DNA of 15,927 nucleotides, taken from contig JAAZLY010000230.1 in NCBI GenBank assembly GCA_012799115.1, forward strand, positions 1 through 15,927, in the 5' to 3' direction. A program made the position numbers and the translations under genes. Positions 7,204-14,081 of the stretch are shown piece after piece; position 1 is the stretch's first letter, and the number at the start of each line of letters is the position of its first letter. The notes beneath the pieces are model-generated. The model worked only from the letters and a program-made list of their open reading frames with translations. It ran no database searches and was not told the DNA's origin. The stretch comes from Bacillota bacterium (GTDB lineage: Bacteria; Bacillota; Limnochordia; Darwinibacteriales; Darwinibacteriaceae).

Positions 7204-8421
7204 TCACAAAGAAGCAACATCTGGAACCAACAAGGCTCTCCCTTCCTGAATTGAGCGATTTGCAGTGGCCCCGATCAAGAGAGATGCCGCCCCAGCCTGG
7301 CTATTAGCCTGTTGACCCAGGGGATCTTCTACTCCTCCCTCAAAAAGGGCCTTAAGGAGCTTCGCATCGCCACCGCCATGCCCACCAATTTGGGCAGACA
7401 CCTGGATGTCTTCGCTTGTACCATCTGTCTTATAGAGCTTAATCGTACTTTTGCCCACTTCAGACATATCGGCACTGCGATAGACATTGCCGAGCTCCAA
7501 ACGTCCTTTACGTCCATTAATCGTAGCCCTCCAACCCTCATAGGGAGCATAGGCCACTAGGGAATAGTTCAGAAGGGTTCCACTCTGATACTTCAGATTC
7601 ACTGCCATGGTGTCATAGATATCGACGCGCTCATCAAAGAGACAGCGATCCCGGTGGTAGCCGTCTTCATGCTCTGCGCCTACATAGTACTTCTTCATAA
7701 AGGGATCCGCATTAATATCCTTGTAAAACTCGCAATTTGCTGCGTAGGGGCACGTCATGCAGCGCTCACCACGAAATGGTCCTTGATCCCCATAGACCCT
7801 TCTGGAGCCAAAGGCTTGGAGCTCATAGGGCCTGCTATCAACCCACCAGTTGATGATATCGAAGTGATGGGTCGATTTATGCACCAAGAGGCCACCACTG
7901 TTCTTCATCTCAGAATGCCATCTACGGAAATAGTCGGCGCCATGGTCGCGATCTAAGAACCACTCAAAGTCTACATGATAGATTTCACCAATCGTACCAC
8001 GTTTCAGCAGATCCTTGACCGTGGAAAAGTAGGGTGCAAACCTCAAGTTAAAGGTTACCGTTACCTTACGCCCCGTCTCTCTCTCCGCTTGCAGGATGGC
8101 ACGACACTTCTCTTCATCAATCGTCATCGGCTTCTCGGAAATCACATCACAGCCAGCCTTAAGGGCTTCCACAATGTAGGTATGGTGCGAGTAGTCTGTA
8201 CTGGCCACAATCACGCGATCCGGTCTTTCCTTCTCCAGCATCTTGTGGAAATCGCCGTAAACTGGAATACCTCCACATTCCTCACTTAGGAGTCTGGCCC
8301 GAGTCAGGTTGGTATCAAAAACGCCGCGCAAATCGGCGACATGGCTCCAGGTTTCGACGATGGGCTTAGCAAACATGTAAAGCGCGCGAGAACCCGCTCC
8401 GACAATAACATAACTTTTCAT
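7204..8421 (-). CDS. Gfo/Idh/MocA family oxidoreductase, second paralogue with cysteine cluster
   Basis: 405-residue Gfo/Idh/MocA oxidoreductase. The Rossmann domain begins at residue 1 with YVIVGAGSRA (4-13) and carries SEKPMT (95-100). The substrate domain has THHFDIINWW (184-193) with His185 and Asp188 in the family's catalytic positions. Residues 221-230 read CMTCPYAANC, and Cys260 (RDRCLF) adds a fourth cysteine. A GGHGGGD motif occurs near the C-terminus, as in its paralogue at 4014-5288. The two proteins are clearly divergent, so this is not a recent duplication. AGGAG lies 9 bases upstream of the ATG. It begins 18 bases after the permease stop and overlaps the hydrolase region, so it is co-transcribed with the transporter. 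The likely role is NAD-dependent oxidation or reduction of the transported sugar. Whether the cysteines bind metal is unknown. Confidence 0.92.
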   Translation of the reverse strand: MKSYVIVGAGSRALYMFAKPIVETWSHVADLRGVFDTNLTRARLLSEECGGIPVYGDFHKMLEKERPDRVIVASTDYSHHTYIVEALKAGCDVISEKPMTIDEEKCRAILQAERETGRKVTVTFNLRFAPYFSTVKDLLKRGTIGEIYHVDFEWFLDRDHGADYFRRWHSEMKNSGGLLVHKSTHHFDIINWWVDSRPYELQAFGSRRVYGDQGPFRGERCMTCPYAANCEFYKDINADPFMKKYYVGAEHEDGYHRDRCLFDERVDIYDTMAVNLKYQSGTLLNYSLVAYAPYEGWRATINGRKGRLELGNVYRSADMSEVGKSTIKLYKTDGTSEDIQVSAQIGGHGGGDAKLLKALFEGGVEDPLGQQANSQAGAASLLIGATANRSIQEGRALLVPDVASL

Positions 8422-8439
8422 CTTCCACAGCTCCTCATC

Positions 8440-9270
8440 TTAACCTTTGAGCCCAGTTGAGGCAATCCCTTGAATGAACTGCTTCTGAGCCAGCAAATAG
8501 ACCACGACCACTGGCACGGTGATAATGACCGCACCGGCCATGAGCAAAGCCTGATTCGGATTTTCAGACTTCAGGAACAAGAGTCCCAGTGGCAGCGTAT
8601 AACGGGATCGAGTCTGCAAGTAAATTAAGGGACCTAGAGTATTGTTCCATGCTCCCATAAAGGTAAATACGGCAAGGGCTGCTAGAGCCGGCTTGCAGAG
8701 GGGCAAATAGACTCTAAAAAAGATCCCCGGAGGGCTGCACCCATCGATGGTCGCCGATTCGTAGAGTTCCTTTGGCAGAGCCTTAATGTATTGATGAATC
8801 AAGAAGATCCCAAAAGGTCCCGCTAGGAAGCTTGGGACAATCAGAGGAAAGTACGTGTCGAGAGCCCGGAAGGTCTTCCAAATGAAATAGGTCGGAATCA
8901 TCGTTACCTGCCCCGGAACCATTAAGGTAGCCAGCATCACACCAAACAGGAGCTTGCGACCCTTAAAATCAAACATAGCCAGTCCAAAGGCAACCAGAGC
9001 GCAAGACAGCAAAGCCCCTACCATATCGGCACCTACAATCAGGAAGCTGTTCAAGGTGAAACGGGCAAAGTTCACCTTATTCCAGACTGTCTCGTAGTTG
9101 CTAAGGTCAATGGGCCTAGGTATAATCTGGGGTGGCATCTGGGCGATAGCGCCCACGGTCTTAAACGATGTGGAGACCATCCAGACAAAGGGAAACATCA
9201 TGACAATAGAACCAGCTATAAGCAAAACATAGAGAATGATTTTCACATACAGCGGAGTCGTTCTAGTCAT
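8440..9270 (-). CDS. Carbohydrate ABC transporter permease, MalG/CUT1 type
   Basis: 276-residue inner-membrane permease with six expected membrane segments, the first at about 9-30 (IILYVLLIAGSIVMMFPFVW). The EAA loop that docks the ATPase is at about 168-195 (ELYESATIDGCSPPGIFFRV, then LPLCKP). The large periplasmic loop after TM1 (PRPIDLSNYETVW) is typical of MalG-like subunits. The ATG overlaps the end of the upstream permease gene by 8 bases, with AGGTGG 7 bases before it. It pairs with the permease at 9263-10147 and the binding protein at 10226-11497. No ATPase gene is nearby. CUT1 systems often share one MsiK/MalK-type ATPase encoded elsewhere. Confidence 0.95.
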   Translation of the reverse strand: MTRTTPLYVKIILYVLLIAGSIVMMFPFVWMVSTSFKTVGAIAQMPPQIIPRPIDLSNYETVWNKVNFARFTLNSFLIVGADMVGALLSCALVAFGLAMFDFKGRKLLFGVMLATLMVPGQVTMIPTYFIWKTFRALDTYFPLIVPSFLAGPFGIFLIHQYIKALPKELYESATIDGCSPPGIFFRVYLPLCKPALAALAVFTFMGAWNNTLGPLIYLQTRSRYTLPLGLLFLKSENPNQALLMAGAVIITVPVVVVYLLAQKQFIQGIASTGLKG

Positions 9271-10147
9271 AATGCACCCACCTCTTTTCGAAGTATTGCT
9301 GGAAGAGCGTAATCGCTAGGATCACAAAGAACAACAGCCAAGCCGTTGCCGAAGCAGGCCCTAGCTTGAACAAGAGAAAGGCGTCTCGGTAGATCATGAT
9401 GTTGGGCACCATACTCTGTTCGGATATTCCCGTGGTAATTCCGCCAAATAAGCCTAAGAACACGTCAAAGGTCTGGAAAGCGGAGATTGTAGACAAAATC
9501 ATAACCAGGTAAACCATGGGCGTGACGATGGGAAACACGATATGTGTTAGCAGTTGTCTGCTGGAAGCCCCATCAATTTGCGCAGACTCGAGCACTTCAT
9601 GTGGTACGTTTTGCATACCAGCCAGGAGAATAACCATCGATTGGCCAAGACCCTTCCAGACATTGACCAAGGCAATACTGGCAATGACGACCACCCAAGA
9701 TCGGCTATAAAGCCAGTTTACAGGATCGATTCCCACAAGACCCAAGAACCAGTTCAACACACCATATTGGTAGTTAAACATCCAGGACCAGACCACACCT
9801 GCTGCGAGCCAAGGTGTAATGACGGGTAAGAAGTAAAACAGGCGGAACAAAGACTTGGCCTTAAGGGCTGCTTGATTCAACATGAAAGCTACAAGAAAGG
9901 CGAAGCTCGTCTGGAGCGGCACGAAGATCAAGGCAAACATGGACACATTGCGCATGGACAGCCAGAACTCTCTCTTATTGAGAATGTTGATCCAGTTTGT
10001 CAGCCCAATCCATTTTGGTGCATTGAATAAGTCGTACTTAGTAAAGGAAATATATGCCGAAAACACGATTGGGAATAGCAAGAAGACAAGTACATTTATG
10101 ATGAATGGAAATGTAAACACGTATCCCCAATATCTTTGTTTGTGCAT
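9263..10147 (-). CDS. Carbohydrate ABC transporter permease, MalF/UgpA type
   Basis: 294-residue inner-membrane permease of a CUT1 sugar importer. TM1 is at about 10-32 (VFTFPFIINVLVFLLFPIVF). The EAA loop is at about 184-210 (EVLESAQIDGASSRQLLTHI, then VFPIVTP). I start at the ATG at 10147, which has a very strong ribosome site (GGGGAGGT, 7 bases upstream). The in-frame codons further upstream run through the intergenic hairpin and are unlikely to be translated. It follows the binding-protein gene by 78 bases and overlaps the MalG-type gene by 8. The substrate is inferred from neighbours only (amino-sugar glycoside). Confidence 0.95.
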   Translation of the reverse strand: MHKQRYWGYVFTFPFIINVLVFLLFPIVFSAYISFTKYDLFNAPKWIGLTNWINILNKREFWLSMRNVSMFALIFVPLQTSFAFLVAFMLNQAALKAKSLFRLFYFLPVITPWLAAGVVWSWMFNYQYGVLNWFLGLVGIDPVNWLYSRSWVVVIASIALVNVWKGLGQSMVILLAGMQNVPHEVLESAQIDGASSRQLLTHIVFPIVTPMVYLVMILSTISAFQTFDVFLGLFGGITTGISEQSMVPNIMIYRDAFLLFKLGPASATAWLLFFVILAITLFQQYFEKRWVHYD

Positions 10148-10181
10148 AAATCTTACCTCCCCTTCTATTTCTGGGAGAAAG

Positions 10182-10202
10182 GGGCCGGTCAAAGACCAGC
10201 CC
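10182..10202 (-). promoter_or_regulatory. Strong intercistronic hairpin between binding-protein and permease genes
   Basis: GGGCTGGTC, loop TTT, GACCGGCCC form a 9-bp stem on the minus strand, 23 bases after the binding-protein stop and 34 before the permease start. It is followed only by CTTTCTCCC, so it is a partial terminator or an mRNA 3'-end protector, not a full stop. Such hairpins let binding protein outnumber permease, as between malE and malF. Confidence 0.7.
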
Positions 10203-10225
10203 ACTTTACTTAGCTATAGCTTCCA

Positions 10226-11497
10226 TTAGTTCTCGTCTAGAACCTCTTGAACTTTCTTGTGAATCTCAGCTGCTGCTTCTTCCACAGTAATCTTGCCGTG
10301 TACAACAGACTCGTTCACTTGTTGTTGTACCAAGAGGCGCCATTCGTTCCAGGTTGCATTTTCATCGAGTGTTACGCCACCTTCAGCGATACCATCGGTG
10401 TAGGCTGCTTTGTTTAGCGGCTTTGTACCACTAGCTTCGATTACTTCATAGGCAGACAGTTTCACAGGTAGGGTCGAACCACTTGCTGCCACGATGTTCT
10501 GGGCATCATTACCCAAGTAGAACTTCAAGAATTCCCATGCTGCATCTTTGGAAGCCTGCGATGCTCTGGAGGAAATCAACCAGCTGTTGGCTACCATAGG
10601 TACATAACGCTCACCATTGACGGCTTTAGGCATTTTCACTACATCCCAATCAACATCGGGGTAGTTGTTCTGCATATTGACCTGAAGACTATACTGCATA
10701 AAGTGCATAGCTGCTTTACCGCTAGCAAATACCTCTAGGTCACCACCATGGGCCCGGACAAAGTCAACGTTTGTAAAGTAACCTTCTTCGATACCTTGAC
10801 GAAGCTGCTTTAGACCGGCAATTGTGCGAGGGTCATCAAACATGGATTTCGTCTTGGTCTCATCAAGGGCCGAACCACCAGCTTGCTTAATCCAGGGGAA
10901 CCAACCATTGGTGATAGCGTAAGCTCCGATAAAGCCGAATCTGACAGGTTCCTCACCTTCTACGACTGTGAGCTGCTTTGCAGCTTCGATGAGGTCTGTA
11001 TAGGTCCAGTCATCCGTTGGGAAGGGCACGCCGGCCTCTTCAAAGACTGTCTTGTTATAAGCAAGGGCCACTGGGTTAATGCCATGTGGGACGCCCCACA
11101 CCTTACCATCTGGAGTTCTTGCCGAGAACAGTCCATCAATATACTCGTCTGTGTCTAGGTCTCTCTCAATGTAGGCTGCTAGGTCTTGAGCCACACCACG
11201 TTCACCATAGCCCAGGATCACTGCATTTTCTTGGAACCAAACGTCAGGCATTGTGTTACCAGCAATTTGGGTCGCGATCTTCGAGGTAAAGTCACCCCAA
11301 GGTGCTTCTTGGATTTCTACATTGATATGTGGATGTTCAGCGATAAATTGGTCGATAATGTCCTTGCTAGTTACATCATAACTACCAGGCAGACCGATCT
11401 TCAATGTAACTTGTTTTTGTGCGGAAGCCACCATGCCGAATGTCGCAACTAAGAGTACTACTAGGCTCAACACTAAAAAGCTCTGTCTCTTCTTCAA
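10226..11497 (-). CDS. Extracellular sugar-binding protein of an ABC importer (family 1)
   Basis: 423-residue solute-binding protein that delivers a sugar to the permeases at 8440-10147. The Sec signal peptide is residues 1-26: KKR, the hydrophobic core FLVLSLVVLLVATFGMV, then ASA before Gln27. There is no lipobox cysteine, so it is released or periplasmic and not lipid-anchored. The mature part shows family-1 features such as IIDQFIAEHPHINVEI (60-75 region), MPDVWFQ, GVPHGINPVALAYNK and a C-terminal VEEAAAEIHKKVQEVL helix. I place the start at TTG 11497, with AAAGGAG 8 bases upstream. TTG 11500 is equally open, and longer reading frames lack a ribosome site. It is first in the transporter transcript, behind a promoter overlapped by the putative LacI operator. 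Substrate specificity is not readable from the sequence. Confidence 0.94.
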   Translation of the reverse strand: MKKRQSFLVLSLVVLLVATFGMVASAQKQVTLKIGLPGSYDVTSKDIIDQFIAEHPHINVEIQEAPWGDFTSKIATQIAGNTMPDVWFQENAVILGYGERGVAQDLAAYIERDLDTDEYIDGLFSARTPDGKVWGVPHGINPVALAYNKTVFEEAGVPFPTDDWTYTDLIEAAKQLTVVEGEEPVRFGFIGAYAITNGWFPWIKQAGGSALDETKTKSMFDDPRTIAGLKQLRQGIEEGYFTNVDFVRAHGGDLEVFASGKAAMHFMQYSLQVNMQNNYPDVDWDVVKMPKAVNGERYVPMVANSWLISSRASQASKDAAWEFLKFYLGNDAQNIVAASGSTLPVKLSAYEVIEASGTKPLNKAAYTDGIAEGGVTLDENATWNEWRLLVQQQVNESVVHGKITVEEAAAEIHKKVQEVLDEN

Positions 11498-11517
11498 CAA
11501 AATCACTCCTTTGGATA

Positions 11518-11530
11518 GTAATGTGATTAC
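11518..11530. repeat. Palindrome in the binding-protein leader
   Basis: GTAATgtgATTAC is a perfect 5+5 palindrome with a 3-base spacer, directly upstream of the binding-protein ribosome site. The preceding ATAGTAAT is shared with the three operator-like elements, so it may be a secondary, half-matching site. Confidence 0.4.
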
Positions 11531-11534
11531 CAAC

Positions 11535-11566
11535 CGTAAGACATCTGTGTTCCGGCCAACGTCTTA
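11535..11566. repeat. 7-bp inverted repeat in the binding-protein 5' leader
   Basis: GTAAGAC (11535-11541) and GTCTTAC (11560-11566) are perfect reverse complements, 18 bases apart. They lie between the predicted transcription start and the ribosome site, so they would form a hairpin in the leader RNA. A role in stability or regulation is only inferred. Confidence 0.4.
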
Positions 11567-11570
11567 CTCT

Positions 11571-11587
11571 ATAGTAATCGATTTCTA
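11571..11587. promoter_or_regulatory. Putative LacI operator, copy 1
   Basis: ATAGTAATCGATTTCT lies right at the predicted transcription start of the transporter operon. Its centre, GTAATCGATTTC, is near-palindromic around a CG step, as expected for LacI-family operators. Nearly the same element occurs at 12874-12890 and, with one change, at 13963-13979. Bound repressor here would block the promoter at 11593-11621. Confidence 0.7.
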
Positions 11588-11592
11588 TTGAA

Positions 11593-11621
11593 AATATAGC
11601 ACATCTCAACTTCGTTGTCTA
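11593..11621 (-). promoter_or_regulatory. Promoter of the transporter/catabolic operon
   Basis: On the minus strand, TAGACA (11621-11616) and TATATT (11598-11593) are separated by exactly 17 bases. Each matches the sigma-70 consensus at 5 of 6 positions, and TGC before the -10 gives an extended -10. The predicted start falls near 11586, inside operator copy 1. It would drive the binding protein, permeases, oxidoreductases, hydrolase and NagB-like genes. Confidence 0.7.
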
Positions 11622-11660
11622 GCATTGTTTTTAATTTCCTTAACTTTTTCTACGTATTCG

Positions 11661-12833
11661 TCATACCGCTTCAACGCCATGCTTGAAAACAGACACTCCC
11701 ACAACCACTGTCTCTACAACAGTCAGTTCGCCCTTTAGTTCATCGTTGTACGAGAAAAGGGTGATGTTGGCTGGGTTTCCTACCTTAAGTGTGCCGAGCC
11801 CGGATTCCCCCATGATCATGGCAGGACGCGCGGTAATGGCATCGATGGCGTCCTTTAGGTGCATGTCCGTGTAGTTGATCGCATTCACGATCCCTGTGGC
11901 CAAGGACAACGCAGAGCCGGCTAGAATATTGGGATCCTCTGCCGTATGAAGGAGCCCAGACTCTGTTAGAACCACCTCTCCACCAATCAAACTGGGGTAG
12001 CGTCCTGGCTGCATCCCACCGAACTTGGTGCCATCGCTGACGAAGACGCTCTTATGGCCCTTGGCCCGCGTCATCACCTTCAACACAGCGGGAGGGAGGT
12101 GGTGTCCATCAGGGATCAAGCTGGCCCAAAGCCTATCATCGGCAAGTTGATTCCAGATATAGTTGGAGAGTCGCGGTAAGACAGGTTCTGCCCCATTTCC
12201 CAGGTGGGTTGAAAGGGTTGCTCCAGCTCGCACTGCTGCATCGAGCTCTTCTGCGGTGGCCTTTGTATGCCCGATGGCCACGACAATTCCCGCCTTAACC
12301 AACTGCTCAATAAAGGCGACTGCTCCCTGGCGCTCTGGAGCGACGGTGACCATGCGAATGAGCCCTCCTGCCGCCTCTTGTAGTCTCTGAAACTCGTTCC
12401 AATCCGGGTCTCTGGTATATTCCTTGGGATGAGCACCTCGGCTACCCCTTTCACTCGACAAGTAGGGTCCCTCCAGATGAATACCAAGGATGGAACTTCT
12501 CACTAAAGCAGACTCAGCGCAGCATTTGGCGATGGCCGAAAGACCTTGACTCATGCGAGCAAAGCTGCCTGTGATGACCGTAGGGAGATACGAAGTCACT
12601 CCATGGGCATGAAGAGACCGAGTCACCCCTGCAATATCTTCGGCAGTCGTCTCTTCACCGTTTAGATCATATCCACCAAAGCCATTAACCTGCAGATCTA
12701 TCCAACCCGCCGAAAGCCACGGTAACTGCCCGTTTGCTTCGGCGGCAAGCCTACGTATACTGGAAATCTTCCCGTCCTCGGCCCAGATCTCAACGGCTTC
12801 GCCTGTCTGAGGTAGCCTTCCACACCATTTCAT
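11661..12833 (-). CDS. nagA: N-acetylglucosamine-6-phosphate deacetylase (NagA-like, divergent)
   Basis: 390-residue metal-dependent amidohydrolase. NagA removes the acetyl group from N-acetylglucosamine-6-phosphate in the cytosol, yielding the substrate of NagB. Visible family residues are AGWIDLQVNGFGGYD (42-56; the QxN form also seen in E. coli NagA instead of HxH), HLEGPYLS (119-126) with metal ligand Glu121, IGHTKAT (187-193) with His189, STHLGNGAEP (208-217) with His210, PDGHHLPP (241-248) with His244 and VSDGTKFGG (265-273) with catalytic Asp267. The usual HLFNAM reads HLGNGA and the usual SDA/TDA reads SDG, so this is a divergent subfamily. ATG 12833 has GGGAGG 9 bases upstream. A TTG at 12837-12839 is too close to that site. 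It lies downstream of the LacI gene behind operator copy 2 and without a convincing promoter of its own. Activity on another N-acyl amino sugar is possible. Confidence 0.9.
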   Translation of the reverse strand: MKWCGRLPQTGEAVEIWAEDGKISSIRRLAAEANGQLPWLSAGWIDLQVNGFGGYDLNGEETTAEDIAGVTRSLHAHGVTSYLPTVITGSFARMSQGLSAIAKCCAESALVRSSILGIHLEGPYLSSERGSRGAHPKEYTRDPDWNEFQRLQEAAGGLIRMVTVAPERQGAVAFIEQLVKAGIVVAIGHTKATAEELDAAVRAGATLSTHLGNGAEPVLPRLSNYIWNQLADDRLWASLIPDGHHLPPAVLKVMTRAKGHKSVFVSDGTKFGGMQPGRYPSLIGGEVVLTESGLLHTAEDPNILAGSALSLATGIVNAINYTDMHLKDAIDAITARPAMIMGESGLGTLKVGNPANITLFSYNDELKGELTVVETVVVGVSVFKHGVEAV

Positions 12834-12873
12834 TGTCAAGAACCTCCCTTTTCCTGCTCTATTGTTGCACTAA

Positions 12874-12890
12874 ATAGTAATCGATTTCTT
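12874..12890. promoter_or_regulatory. Putative LacI operator, copy 2
   Basis: ATAGTAATCGATTTCTT lies between the LacI stop and the nagA start. Over 24 bases it matches copy 1 (11571-11594) at all but two positions. I find no good -35/-10 pair around it. It may therefore act as a roadblock on transcription coming from the LacI gene, or serve a weak promoter. Confidence 0.65.
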
Positions 12891-12926
12891 TTGAAGACGC
12901 ATGGATCGGTCATCTGTAGCCATTGC

Positions 12927-13985
12927 TCAGCGGGCACATTCCAGGGTATTGATGGCTGTCAAGTTCCTGACAGAACGCCTTTCAATCAGACTTGGCTGTA
13001 ATACCACATCGTAGAAGGGAGCGTCCTCCCCTTTCAACTTATCAAACAACAATTTCCCCGCCAGTTTACCCATATCATAGTCGGGTTGTTTCACTGTCGT
13101 TAGGGGCGGGTGAAGCATCATTCCGAAGTCAATTCCATCAAAACCTACCACGGAAATATCGTCGGGAACATTGATGCCCTGGCTTGAAAGCTCATTGATC
13201 ACCCCAAAGGCCATCATGTCATTACAGGCAAAGATGGCAGTTGGTTGCTCCCCCGACGTTAAGATCTTACGCACTAACTTTCTCCCTGTATCAAAGTCGT
13301 ACGTGTCAGCGTCACTACGTTGTTCATCGGACTCTGCTAAAATCGGTTCTAGCTTAGCTTCCTGCATCGCATCAACGTAGCCGCGATAGATATTCTTACG
13401 GCTCGGACGATCAAGCTTCGATGTCAGGTAGGCTATCTGCCTGTGTCCCTGTTCGATTAGGTGCTTAGCCCCAATATATCCACCCTTACGGTGATCAAAC
13501 TTTACTTGGCAGACATTCTCCTCTTCCAAGGCTTGGTCAATGGCTACCACATTCAAACCTAAGTCTATGCAATTGCGGAGCAGCGTCCGATCCTCAGAGA
13601 TGGAAGAAATAATGAGGCCTTTGACCTGTTGTTCCATAATCGTACGAATATATTCTTCCTCAAGTTCGGGGTCTTGCAGCGAGTTACAGATAATGACAGT
13701 GTGATGATTCGCCCGCGCGACTTCCTCAATGCCAAAAATGACAAAGGAATAAAAGGGGTTCACGATCGAAGGAATAATGACGCCAATTGTCGTGCTCTCA
13801 TTCTTCTTCAACTGCTTCCCAAGCATATTCGGGATATAATTTACTTCTTCCGCAATTCTCCGAACTCGCTCTTGTAGCCCTTTGCTAACTGGATAATCGC
13901 TATTACTTAGTACTCTAGAAACGGTAGCCGGCGATACCTTGGCCATTTCGGCAATATCGTGGATAGTAATCGGTTTCTTCAACAT
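12927..13985 (-). CDS. LacI-family transcriptional repressor
   Basis: 352-residue DNA-binding regulator. Residues 4-55 form the helix-turn-helix and hinge helix (ITIHDIAEMAKVSPATVSRV, then LSNSDYPVS, ending VNYIPNMLGKQLK). The rest is a periplasmic-binding-protein-like sugar sensor with the typical IGVIIPSIVNPFYS, ACNDMMAFG and DDISVVGFDGIDFG. It probably binds a sugar or sugar phosphate from the adjacent pathway and releases the shared element ATAGTAATCGRTTTCT. A copy of that element lies within its own first codons, suggesting autoregulation. The ATG at 13985 is only 2 bases after GGGGGAG. A TTG one codon later (13982) has better spacing and gives the commoner LacI start MKKP. The length is normal for the family. 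It is probably co-transcribed with nagA. Confidence 0.95.
   Translation of the reverse strand: MLKKPITIHDIAEMAKVSPATVSRVLSNSDYPVSKGLQERVRRIAEEVNYIPNMLGKQLKKNESTTIGVIIPSIVNPFYSFVIFGIEEVARANHHTVIICNSLQDPELEEEYIRTIMEQQVKGLIISSISEDRTLLRNCIDLGLNVVAIDQALEEENVCQVKFDHRKGGYIGAKHLIEQGHRQIAYLTSKLDRPSRKNIYRGYVDAMQEAKLEPILAESDEQRSDADTYDFDTGRKLVRKILTSGEQPTAIFACNDMMAFGVINELSSQGINVPDDISVVGFDGIDFGMMLHPPLTTVKQPDYDMGKLAGKLLFDKLKGEDAPFYDVVLQPSLIERRSVRNLTAINTLECAR
13963..13979. promoter_or_regulatory. Putative LacI operator, copy 3, inside the 5' end of the LacI gene
   Basis: ATAGTAATCGGTTTCTT differs from copy 2 at a single base. It overlaps codons 2-8 of the repressor gene (residues K-K-P-I-T-I), about 30 bases downstream of its likely promoter. 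Family proteins often start with KKPxTI, so part of the match could reflect coding constraint. Confidence 0.5.
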
Positions 13986-14015
13986 TACTCCCCCTTTTCG
14001 CGATGGACTATATTT

Positions 14016-14044
14016 AGGATATATGTAACAGACATTAAGTGCAA
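14016..14044 (-). promoter_or_regulatory. Possible promoter of the LacI gene
   Basis: TTGCAC (14044-14039) and TATCCT (14021-14016) are 17 bases apart on the minus strand, matching the consensus at 4 of 6 positions each. They lie 30 bases upstream of the LacI start, in the 96-base gap after the zinc-ribbon gene. This is weak evidence based on spacing and position. Confidence 0.35.
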
Positions 14045-14081
14045 GTGATAAAGTACCAAAGTTCTACGTCTGTTCCGTCAC

